Shown in pieces: positions 33,763 to 44,789 of a stretch of 64,000 nt of DNA. Location: positions 372,001 through 436,000 of the forward strand of contig NW_027506913.1 in the NCBI RefSeq assembly GCF_052324685.1. Direction: 5' to 3'. A model generated the notes under the pieces. It searched no databases. It saw nothing but the letters and a program-made list of their open reading frames with translations, and was not told the DNA's origin. The translations under genes were made by a program, and so were the position numbers. This DNA comes from Brachyhypopomus gauderio (taxonomy: Eukaryota > Chordata > Actinopteri > Gymnotiformes > Hypopomidae). Numbering within the stretch: position 1 is the stretch's first letter; each line of letters starts with the position of its first letter.

Positions 33763-34237
33763 CTCATAGACAGTTTCTCACATAAGAAGTCATGTGTTTT
33801 TTTATTCTATATGGCCTTGCAAAATACGTATTTATACTATGATTGTCTCATATAGCACAACACTGTAAACCCGGATTTTATATCTACTCAACTGTTTAAT
33901 TTCAATGTACATAAATATTTAAGTTTTATTGCATTACTATCAAATCTAAGTATATTGTACTCATATTTGCACACACTGAAATTTACTAACAATTTTAAGT
34001 TTAATGAACTGAAAATTAAATGTTTTCAACTGATCAACTTAAAAACTTTATTGTTGAACACTTTCGCCATTTTGTTAGCTTGCTGTTTGTAGTCAGGCCA
34101 GGCAGACACATATAGGCAAAACACAAGTCCGAGTTGCAGTTTGTTTTAACTAATGCGGCCGATTTTTTTACCTGCTGCGTTTTTTTCGGTAGCCTAGGCT
34201 GTTTACGAGCTGTGTTTTCTTTTAATATTAACCTTAT

Positions 34238-34480
34238 TTGTTGACGGATATTCTCACGGCTTTTGCAACAAGTGAACCATATAGAATTTTGGTGATGGAC
34301 AACTTGGCCAATCTACCCCAGGCCGTCTGTCTTCTTTTCGGCCTCATCTATGCCCTTCACCTGGTCTACCCTAAGGGCATGAAAAACACTTTCTGCTTCA
34401 TGCAGCATGTAATGCTCAAAATTGGTAGTCGTGAACTGCCACCCAAACTTCAGACTTTAAAAAATCAGCTTGTAGTGTGA
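34238..34480 (+). pseudogene. Fragment resembling C-terminus of SAMD3-like fish proteins
   Basis: An open frame (read from a TTG) contains DNLANLPQAVCLLFGLIYAL, then YPKGMKNTF and PPKLQTLKNQL before a stop. From memory this resembles the C-terminal end of multicopy fish proteins annotated as SAM-domain-containing (SAMD3-like). The rest of the gene is not seen. It may be cargo of the surrounding inverted-repeat element or an exon of that element's own gene. Confidence 0.45.
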
Positions 34481-34625
34481 AACTACATGTTTATGTCTTT
34501 GTTTTTGCTCTTGTGTGCTGTTTGTGGTGTCCACATTATGGCTTACAATTCATGAGCATGTTCTCTTTTACTTACTAGTCAGAATGTCTTTAGTACCAGC
34601 AGTAGTTTAGAGAAGTCATTTTCTC

Positions 34626-34921
34626 TGTCACGGTACGGCGGCCCCCTACTGGTCGCCCCCGTCTACAGCAGCAGCTTGTCCTGTGGGTGTGGCGTTGTGT
34701 TCGTCCCTCAGGTGGGCGGAGCCCGCGATCCGTCTCACCTGAGGGTCGTTTGTTCGTCTATATATGTCTTGTCTTTGTACCAGTTGACTGCTGGTTATTA
34801 TATCCTTAATTCGGATCAGTTCACGGGTTTTGGTTTGCGCACTTTACATATTAAACCATCCTATTTCCCTGAGACTTGGCGTGATCGCTTCCATTTATTT
34901 TCGCTCACCCTGCCCGTCACA
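34626..34921 (+). mobile_element. Solo LTR, family D
   Basis: 296 bp, TGTCACGG...GCCCGTCACA, with a perfect 5-bp TSD TTCTC (34621-34625 and 34922-34926). A 297-bp relative in the opposite orientation is at 54271-54567. Confidence 0.88.
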
Positions 34922-35110
34922 TTCTCAATGTCTAAGTAGTGGTTAATGCAAATTACTGTACTGTATAAGTAATTATAAGTAAATACTACTGAACAGAAAT
35001 AAGACAAAGTATTTTGTCATTCTTTTTCACTAAACATTTGTAATCAAAGTAAAAAAGAAAATAAAATATAAATCAATATTTTATTTCTTGAACTCAAAAT
35101 ACAAAGTAGT

Positions 35111-35175
35111 CAGTCATGGCCTGGTGGTTAGGGAACTGGTCTTGTGACTGGAGGGTTGTGGGTTTGATTCCCAGG
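35111..35175 (+). repeat. tRNA-derived SINE head
   Basis: CATGGCCTGGTGGTTAGGGA followed by GTGGGTTTGATTCCCAGGC resembles pol III A and B boxes (GGTTTGATTCC for the B box). It is not a complete tRNA gene. Confidence 0.6.
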
Positions 35176-35372
35176 CCTGATGCAAATCAACTTTTAAGTA
35201 ATACTGACTTGCATTTTCATTGCACATTACTTACATTTTTTAGTAAACCCAACTTATCCCTTTAGGCAAAACAACTTTATGTTTTAAGTAATACCAACTT
35301 AAGTTTTCAATGTACATTACTTACATTTTTAAGGCAACCGGTTTACTCATATTTTTATCCGGGCTTACAGTG

Positions 35373-36541
35373 AACATAAATGTAGCTTTTAACACAATTG
35401 CAATATTAACAACAACCCAACAACAATACCAACAACAATCGAGTTTTCTTTAAGAAGAACAAAAAAAAAGTGTGTATTATGAAACTGAGTATGCTGCTCC
35501 TTGCTGAAAGTGCACTAGGTTGTAATAAACTCCACCCCCAGTAATGCTGGGTACTCACTGACAGGAAATACAGCCTGCAAAGCCCAAAGGTCAACAGAGC
35601 TCTCTGGGGTCTTTCTTGACTAAAGAAAAGGAAAAGCTCACTGTCTGAAATGTTACACAAAGGAAGTCAACAAGGCTTCTCTGTAAGCCAATATCTGTAA
35701 AGCCAAGATTTACACAACATTCAACGTTCGATTATTGTCATGTAGCAACCGATAAGTCAGCATAACGGTAGATATTGGGGTCTGTTTCCCCTTAAATGTG
35801 GATCACCCCTCCCTGTAACAGTGGGAGCCAGAGAGCCTCTGGAGAAGTGCCTGCACTTTCACACTGGGCTGCAGTGCACATAATGTTCTTTTCCTGGACC
35901 CACAAGACTGAACAAAGTCAGAGGCAGCTCTGTAAGTTTTGTTACTTTTTTTTAACCAGTGAACACTGTACCTGCACATTTTCTTTGTATGAATTAATGT
36001 TTCTGCAATGATTAAAAAAGGAAATACCTAAATAAAGACGTTTCTTTTAGTCAGCAGTGGGGTTATGTCATTGCTGTTTCTGTCCCATTTCTGTGCATTG
36101 AAACTGATTACATTTAATACATTTACAAAGTAGTTTCCTTAGCCAGTGGCTAAATGTGCCATGTTACTGCAGACGCACAGCCAGCATGTTATTTAAGACT
36201 TGTTTACTTTGGAAAATTCAGACCTGCTTGCTGCCTCCCCTCCTCCAACTTTTTGTTCAGTGTCGCCCTCTGGTGACCACAACCTGAACATTATTTTCTG
36301 CTTTAGTGTGTCTGGCACATTCCATAAACTTCATACTCGAATGCCTCGAAAAAACTTTATCTTTAATCTTTTTACCACTGTAGGAAAGTATGCAGAAAAG
36401 CCTAGCTCTTGGCGATCTCAGGAATAGAATAACGATAACTGTCCACGCGTCTGGATCCGTGTTCTGATAAAAACTTCTGATCTTCTGTTTCATTCCTGCG
36501 TGGGATTTGGCTTGGCAGAGTGGAGTGGACTAAGTGATGTA
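35373..36541. other. Gene-free stretch upstream of ART copy 2
   Basis: No element was identified. It should include the promoter and 5' UTR of the second ART-like gene; no core promoter motif is convincing. Confidence 0.4.
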
Positions 36542-39500
36542 ATGGGAGACATGAGTGTGAAACTGCTTCTGTTCCTGTTCCTCCCTGTGCTGCCTTACAA
36601 TGTAAGTCCTCTTACTTAATGAGTAAGACTTGTAACTCTCTTCCACAGTTCTAGACTCTGAATCTCTATTTTGTTGAGTTTTCGTTAAGGGGGTGGGGGG
36701 TGGGGGTGTATGCAAATGGGAATATTCATAAGATCAGTGACAAACCCAGTTCCAACCAAAGGAACAATGTCGATAACCAGTTGCAGTATCTTAACAATGA
36801 TGAGTTCTTGAATGGTCAGTATAATTAAACAATTGTGTAGTTTTCCTTGCTTTTGCTCATAGTTTGTAATATAAATAGTCATTTCAGCTTGAGCTGAAAT
36901 GTTCCAATCAATCTGGATTTTGTTGGAAAACATGCAATACCTCAGTTCGTCTTGAGTAAAGTTTGTGTATGAGCCAATGAAGAACTATGGGGTTGTTTGC
37001 TAGTTAAAAAAAACAATGCTGGAACAAAATAGGAAATTAATGATAATGATTTCATAATATTTTATGTATATTATACATTTAAATTACATTTTATATTGAA
37101 TTGAATGTAGAGCTTATGAAACATTTGTGGTTTTGGCTATCAAATGCAATGTCAGTTCTATTGGAACAGAGTAAATGTAACTTGATTTGTTTTACTGAGT
37201 CAGATTTTGTTTTGGAAGCAGCAATTTAGTTTAAATTTTGTTTTCCTTCAGCAAATTTGTGTATCTGTCAGCTGTTTTGTTTGACTCCAATTTGGTGGCA
37301 CAGTTGTGGCAAATAATTTAGCTGCTTACATTCTGTAGTCATGGTCCCTTGATCCATTTTTTTTCCTGATTGTCCTGGTTTCAGACAAGGGTGGTTGACA
37401 TGACATGGCTTTTTTTGGTCCAAAGTGTCAAATATACTTAAATTATAGAAAAATATGTAAGAAACTGTGGTGATTTTGTTCAGAAAGTGCTGTTTTATAT
37501 GAATTTACAGAGCATTCATGGGATTAACATTCCTTTTTTTCACAATTTTCAGCCAAACTAGAAAAAGCTCATATGGAGTGACTGTCCCAAGCACATTTCA
37601 CAAAGTTAGATTTTGAATGAAAACAAGAAAATTAATAAATTTTCTGTTTACTCAATAATATATTGATAACCTAGATGTCTACTTTTGAATCTGCTTGACT
37701 AAAAGTTCAGGCATAACATTTTGAAGCCACCCTTAACTAAAACGTTTTGTCCCAAAAATGGATGTCATATGGTGTGATGCCATATTCCTTTTTTTTAAAA
37801 TGGGCAATTGTTTGGAGACCTTTGGGGAGTGGGGGTCCTCCTTCTTTCAGGAGATAGAAGAAAGCCTCAGAGAGACACTGAAAGTTACAAAGTGAGTCAT
37901 CGCTCTTCATGTTTTCAAAAAAATCAAGTATATCCAGCAATCCTGCTTCAATTCCCCTTTGGTGTGTCTTTTGGTGTGACACACTTTACACAAAAATGCC
38001 CAAATTAAATTACTTTTCAGTCAGTATTACTTTTAAAACTATATTGTCACATTGTAGTTAGCATGGTTTTATGGTGTTAGCATAAAGGAACATTGCTTAA
38101 TGTCATGCTAAGTACTTGAAACCTCATATGGTGTGACACATTATCTTAAGGTGTGACAAGGTTTTCTTGTCACACCATATGATCATTTTGTCACACTATA
38201 TGATATAAACTGTGCATAAATACATACATAATGGTTATGGATACATACAATATGATTATATTATTCACATTTAATATCTACACCAATTCAATTTAGTGAA
38301 TCTCTGCTATCCCATTTTCAAGCTGAATCCATGTTAAACTACATCATTTTGTCACTCAAATGTTTCCCTTTATTTATTTAGTTTGAGGCAGATTTCATTA
38401 GATGATGAGAGATGGCACACTTTTAACAGATTTTAATGATAAAATATCAGCTTGCTGTTTGATCATCGTTTTAATTATTCTCATTTTAAAATTATTTATG
38501 CATTAAATATAAAAAAGTTCAATGACTTACCAAAGATTATTAGAATTCGTGTAACCAATATTCAGCAGATTAGAATAAAAAGTGTAACATCTAATGAATA
38601 CAGTAAATGGATTAGTCAATGCCTTATAAGCATTGTTCACTACGTTGAGTAGAATTCACTGTTCTTCAACAATTTTGTGATTTTGCTGTAACTAAAAATG
38701 ATTTCAGTCACTTGTCAGTCACTATGCAGATTTTTGCATACAGATTGCTGTGTGGCATGATTTATCATATGGCGTGATACCATGTAATTTGGTGTGACAT
38801 TCAGAATTTTGAAAAAAATTAAGGGTTTTTGATAATTAATCATAAACTCAACAATGTGGCTGATGGGGAATAGTGTCAGCAATAGTTACATGAATTTTGG
38901 TACTTTTATAACAAGATACTCACAAATGAATTTGAAGTATACTGAAAGATTATGAGTAAAAGTCTTCTTATGAGTGTTGATGAAGCAAATTTATACAAAA
39001 GGTAACATATTTGCACATGAGAAATTGTATACTTTTAAATAGTAATGATAAAGAATCAGGATAATTGACTTACATTATTACATTATATCCATTTTTAATT
39101 TAATTCACAATAACATTCATGTCACACCATATGACAAATTTAGTTACTAAGACAGTAAACTAGTGAATAAATGTAAAATTCAAGGAAAAATCTACAAGAC
39201 ACATATATATTTGGAAATATAAGAGTTGATACAATATGACCCAGTGATTTCCATGACTTACATTTGAGATTGTTTTTTTTTACTTTTTTTTTGCCAAATA
39301 TGTCAACCCCCCACAAATGCTGCTTCTCCTCATTTGTACATCTCCTTCTTGTGGTCTCCTACCCACTGGTTTGTGCAATTTGAGCATTTTTGGTAACACA
39401 GCCTCTGAGAGACTGAGTGCCTTTTGGCGTCAGAGTTTTGTCATGCATAATACCGCTCTGTCTTTGCTCACTTTTCCGTTCTGCAGGTGAATGCGGAGGT

Positions 39501-40519
39501 GAGACACCTGGACATGTCTCCTGATGCTGTGGATGACACCTTCACAGAGTGTCATGACACAATGATGCAGACTGTTACTAAACCTGGCGGCCTGTTACAG
39601 AAGGAGATTGAGACCAGCAAAGATTTTGCAGAGATGTGGAGGAGTCATGATGGAACATGTGAGAAGCAAATTTATGGTGGAACCCCATATCACTTAGCTG
39701 CACTGCAGGCTTATGGGAATTCCAAAGTGAAATTCCGAAAGGAGTTTAACCAAATGGTTCAGACCAAAGGAAGCAACAGCACAATCTACAAAAATAAATT
39801 TCTCTTCAAGTCCCTTCACTTCCTCCTGACAGATGTCATCCGACTTCTTAACAATGGCACAACGTGTTCCCGTATTTACCACGGCACAGTTAACACATAT
39901 CATGTGAAGACAGGGACCGAGGTGCGCTTTGGAAAGTTCCTCCAGGGCAGAATCCAGGACAGTTCCGAAACGGAAGTAGTTGAAGAGGAAGGGACAGGCA
40001 CTGTGTTCAACATCACTTCCTGTTCTGCGGTTAACATTGAGCACTACACGTGCACATCGGAGGAAATCGAGCAGCTAATTTCTCCAACTGAGGTCTTTAC
40101 AGTGCAGAGTATAAGAGAAGTTAAAAATGATGATGCCGATTACAAAATCATCACTCTAACACACTCGCGGTTTCTTAGCAGTCATGACTGTTACCTCTTT
40201 CACAGGTAAGAGCAAAATAAACTGGTTTATACAAGATGCTGAGCTCATCTGTTCAGTTGTTTCAAACTTTACCATGATATTAAATTAATTTGATTTATTA
40301 ATTTCTTTATGTATATATTTTGTATATATACGCAGGACTGAGCTCAGCATCAATGAAGACCATGCATGTTGGTCTAACATAGCAGGCATTCTGAATCCTC
40401 CTGCCACTAATATCTATGTCTCTCTCTTAAGTTCTGTCCATGGTGGATCATCCAGGCTGATGCTAAGCTCTGTGTTTCTGGCACTAATTGCATCCATTTT
40501 TGGCCTTCACCTGCAATGA
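36542..40519 (+). CDS. Ecto-ADP-ribosyltransferase-like protein, copy 2
   Basis: Exons: 36542-36601 (signal peptide MGDMSVKLLLFLFLPVLP), 39487-40205 and 40336-40519; phases match (320 residues). A second in-frame acceptor at 40432 would give a shorter C-terminus like copy 1. The central exon closely matches copy 1 (LDMSPDAVDD, TPYHLAAL, FKSLHFLLTD, FNITSC). ExE is kept (EEIEQLISPTEVF). The arginine position is histidine (IYHGTVN), and the serine motif is FGKFLQGRIQD. The C-terminus (LMLSSVFLALIASIFGLHL) is a likely GPI signal. A polyadenylation signal AATAAA lies near 40749. Signal-peptide exons of the two copies are unrelated in sequence, so the duplication either excluded them or they were replaced. 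Confidence 0.85.
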
Positions 40520-42480
40520 TCGCCCGTCCAGACCATCCAGACCAGATGAAGGAATGGGAATAATTATCCCTTCACTAAACACTTGATTTAAAGGCCACAG
40601 TGGTCAAAGGGTTCGATGGAAGGGCATCAGTGTGTGCTCAGCTACAAACTACGTGCCATAAGAATTTAAATAAGCTGGTCCTCTACAATCTCTTTTATTA
40701 TGGCCTTTGCTTCAGAGGAAATATGCAAATTGTGCGATGGATTTTTAAAATAAAGTAACTTTTTGATTTGGGTGGACCATCAGTCAACACTTAAAATGTG
40801 GAGCATTTACTTGAACAGTTTTTGTTTGGCAAAACAAAAAGTGTGAGTGAGTAATGTAAGGGTAAGGGTATGAGTGTGTGTTTTGTGTTATAAAGTAGTG
40901 CAATAGGTGTATCCTTCTGCTTGTGCCCAACACATCTGGAGACAGAATCCCTAAAACATAATATAAAACGTTATAAAACAACTGAAGCAAGGATTTTCTC
41001 TTTTAAATTGTACAAAATGTTCTTATGAATTTCAGTGTCATTTGGTGTATTGAATGAAATTACAGGAAAATATATTGCAAGAACTCCAAAGAGCCTGAGA
41101 TTTGTAATAAATTATATGCAATCTATGGGAGTCCTTGTGGTTTTTCCATATACCGTGTGTACAAATAGTGGTTGCAAATGACTAGTAGTAGAATAAGAAC
41201 TATAATGCAGTGGCAGATTATAGCGTTGTATTAAACATGCTGTAATTAAAACATCACTATGATTATTGCTGGCGTGGGCTGAAGGTCTCCTCCACCTAGT
41301 CCTCCACATCATTCCTGAGCTCCAGACCTCCTTGTTCTCCTCCTCATCCTACCTTTGTCTTGTCCCCTCCCAATGGTTTGCTTGTCAAGTCTGTTCTGGC
41401 TCAAGTCTGGTTTAACTCATGTCACATTCCTTCACTGAAATAATTTCTCTCATCTCCTCCAATTTTGCATTTCCTCTCATTTATTTTCTACCACAGCTGC
41501 TTAAATTGAACTGCATATGGCTGAAAACCAGAAACGTGGAGTATTGAAACGTATTGAAATGGATTCTGGTTCATATAGATGTCTGCATTGCATGTAGTCT
41601 GTGACAAATAAGGCCTGATACAGGAGAAGATCTTTTTTACAGGAAGTGAGATCAGCGTATAGCTGGTGCGATTATACAGATTAAGAGACTGAAGACATCC
41701 CTATCTTAATCTTTTGAAAACTGCAGTTTTCCTTTCTGACCATGGCGAACAGTGTGTCCTCAATGAAGTTCTCACACTGGACTAATTCAGGAGTCAGTAG
41801 CCTGCATGTTCTTGTAAAGTCCATGATTGACATGTGATTAAGATCAGCAAATAGTCACAAATTACAGTGGTGTGGGCCCTCATAAACAACAGTTTAAATG
41901 TCACCCCCTGAGGGTACTCTATAATATGTATAGCACTCTAGTAATAGTTTTACAAGTTCAAAACAGCTGTGAAGGGACTTCAGTACTCTCTCTGTGTGTC
42001 TCTTTCTCTCTCTCTCTCTCTCTCTCTGCTATGATGCAATCTCCTTAATGCATAAATCATTTCATATTTTCATCTGAGTTCATTTTATGACTTTGCAGAG
42101 CAGAAAATGAAAAAGAGGAATGATACTGAAGAAAGAAAGTCTGAGAGGATTTAAAATCAATCTTAGTTCAGTGTAATATAAACAAACAGTCTACCCATAA
42201 GAAAAAGGCTTGAAACCCCCGTCTACGTTCAGGACAGTCCACTCTCGTTTCACTCATTTCTCCACCTGTTCTATTTGTTTGGAGTTGCACTTCAGTTTCC
42301 CTTCAGATTCACTGCAGTCATCTGCACTTCTCTGACCTCATTCTATCCAGCTTGTTCTGAAACCTGGTAAGCTTGCTATGGATAACAACGTTAGTTTACC
42401 AGCTAATGCTAGGGGATAGCCCACAATCATAATTAAACCAATACACTATAGCATACCAATAACCTATACTAAGTGAATTA
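40520..42480. other. Intergenic stretch
   Basis: Apart from the ART 3' end and a (TC)n run at about 42000-42028, nothing is recognised. Confidence 0.45.
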
Positions 42481-42705
42481 CTGGGTTACATGAATAGGTT
42501 AGTTAACCCCCTTAAACTGAATGAAGGAAAAACAGAAGTGCTGATCTTGGGCCCTAATAATGTTGACAGTGGTTTAAGAAAGGGTGAGGGCCATTGTATT
42601 AATGGATGAACTGACCTGATCTGAGAAAAGATCTGTTACTCTAAAAAAATTTTTGATTCTCACCTCAATTTCTAAGTGCACATAAAAAAGCTTGTAGGTT
42701 TCTAA

Positions 42706-44230
42706 TGGCGCATTTCCACTAGGGCCTGCTTGGCGCGGTACGGTTCGATTCGCGACGGTTTGTGAGTGTTTCCATTAGTACCACTTCCCAGTGAGCCGGC
42801 CCCTTCTGGTACTATTTTCGTACCGACTCGCTCGAGGTTCTAACTGTTCCGAAGCGGTACAGTTCTGTGACGTGGAGGAACAGCATGACACTGATTGGCC
42901 AGGGAGTGTCGTCACAGGTTGCGTCAGGAGAGCGACTCCTCCGCTATGCTATGGACTCCTCAGCCATTTTTAAAACCCAAGGAGCAAAGTCTGTTCCCTG
43001 GTCAAACGCCGAGGTACAAACCTTTCTGTTAATAATCAGCGATCAAAAAATCCAGGGCGAATTGGACGGGGCCACTAGAAATGTAAAGGTTTTTAGCGAG
43101 GTTTCCGCGCTAATGGCCACTCATGGCTACCAGCGGTCCGTTCAGCAGTGCCAGTCGGTCCAAGCAAAAAAAGCTTAACGCAATTACTGGGCGGTGAAGA
43201 ACCATAACGGACGCAGCAGAGCAAACCGCAAAGACTGGAAATGGTTCCAGCAAATGGATGCCATATACGGTCACCGGCCAGCCAGTAACGGAAGAGAAAA
43301 CGTGCCGGACAATGTCGGTGCTGGAGGCCACGGAGAATGGTGAGTGTATTGTGATTTCAGTTTTACTACTAGGCTCGTAAAAGATGTAATATGAACGTAA
43401 TATGAACGCATCTATTGTAAACGCAGGAATTTAGAGCTGTGTTTGTAGTTAATGTTACCACCACAGTCACTACTGTACAATAGCTAGCTCTTAGCCTTGC
43501 TAGTTGCTAGTTAGCTGTAGCCATAAACAAAGCACGAGCAGCGATGACGTGCTACACATTTTGTGCAGTTACACTATATCGTTGTTGCTTTCACGGGAAT
43601 GCTTGTGTTTAATATTTGTTATTTTTTACGTTCAAGATTCCCCTTCCACTGACGAGGCGAGCGGAGTTGGCGGAAAATGTTTCCTTCAACCGGGCTTTCC
43701 TCGGGGTGTTTGGCGAACTTGTGAACACCATGCGAGACAGACGCCAGTAAAAGCACACAAAATGTTGCTTGTAGTACTATAAATATTTATTTCATATAAA
43801 GCTATACGTTATTTTTAGGTAATTTGCTTTTTGCACTTTTTTAAACTATAACTATATTATTTACATATGTTGTACTTTAAATATCTATATTTCATAATAA
43901 AATTTGATTTCATTTGATTGTATGACTGATGCTTTTTATGCAGGGTGTGTTCAGCCTGTTTGAGTAATACCAAATTATCAATAATTAGAGCAACCACATA
44001 CAATAATGAAGATAAATATAAATAAGATACAATAATGCTATGTGTTAAGGGGCAACGACCGGTGTTGTGGTCGCATACAAATGATGTCACGACACTACAA
44101 CCCGCGCGCCAACAGCGACTCTACCCACATTGGGGTGGTTCACCATTGTAATGGAAACACAACGCGACCGTACCGTTCCGTTGCGAATCGAACCGTACCG
44201 CGCCAAGCAGGACCTAGTGGAAATGCGCCA
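42706..44230 (+). mobile_element. PIF/Harbinger-type transposon
   Basis: Inverted ends start TGGCGCATTTCCACTAGG and finish CCTAGTGGAAATGCGCCA; the similarity continues for about 50 bp through the GGCGCGGTACGGTTCGATTCGC block. The 3-bp TSD TAA (42703-42705 and 44231-44233) is diagnostic for PIF/Harbinger. It encodes a Myb/SANT-like protein but no DDE transposase, so it is non-autonomous. Confidence 0.9.
42867..43342 (+). pseudogene. Myb/SANT-like DNA-binding protein of Harbinger, with a stop
   Basis: The frame encodes WSNAEVQTFLLIISDQKIQ and then GATRNVKVFSEVSALMATHG, the trihelix Myb/SANT domain of Harbinger accessory proteins. It continues after an in-frame TAA at about 43177 as NYWAVKNHNGRS and MDAIYGHRPASNGREN. 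The stop truncates the domain. A second exon-like piece at about 43636-43750 encodes FGELVNTMRDRRQ. In active elements this protein helps bring the transposase to DNA. Confidence 0.75.
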
Positions 44231-44303
44231 TAACTTACAACTGACCGATGTCTGCCCTTGAACATTAGACTTGCTAAAGCCACTGATTTGTTCGAAAAAA
44301 GAC

Positions 44304-44779
44304 TGTAACGGGGCTCGCGCCACGGAGCGAGGAGATGGACACAAATGCTGAGAGGAGCGAGATTTATTCATGGGAATACCGAACTCGGAGTCGTACATAC
44401 AGGCAGGGGTCATAACGGGCAGGCTATCCAGACATGAAACGTAGACAGGCATGATCACGAACAAGGGAAACAACGAGGCAGGCTAACAACGGAAGGGCAG
44501 GCAAAACACACGGAGGACGGGTAAACCAAAACGCAAACAACACGGCAGGACTCACGGCAAACAGGATCAGACAAAACCACGGATAACTCGACTGGGGATT
44601 ACTAGGACTTAAATACAATGACATTTAACGAGGGGCAGGTGACGGTAATGACACGGGGGCATGGTAATAAACAAGGAATCACGGAGACAAACGAGCGGGG
44701 CGGGATAAACAGGCATGGGACACAGACACAAGGGAACCCGGAGTGACAGCCAAAGGAGGGGGCGAGGCCATACGTGACA
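44304..44779 (-). repeat. 3' LTR, family C
   Basis: 476 bp, TGTAACGGGG...TACGTGACA (plus strand). It differs from the 5' LTR (46386-46839, 454 bp) mainly by an extra 22 bp near 44380. The purine tract is at 44780-44793 (element strand TTGAGGGGGAGTAA). Confidence 0.92.
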
Positions 44780-44789
44780 TTACTCCCCC

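Larger units (their letters stand above)
33861..35372. mobile_element. DNA element with terminal inverted repeats, class unknown
   Basis: CACTGTAAACCCGGAT at 33861 mirrors ATCCGGGCTTACAGTG ending at 35372 (one mismatch). It encloses a coding fragment (34238-34480), a solo LTR (34626-34921) and a tRNA-like SINE head (about 35111-35175). No target duplication was recognised at the borders. It sits between the two ART-like genes. Confidence 0.6.

Noticed and set aside
35111-35175. A tRNA gene
   Set aside because: B-box-like text is present, but no complete cloverleaf or acceptor stem can be drawn; it fits a SINE head.
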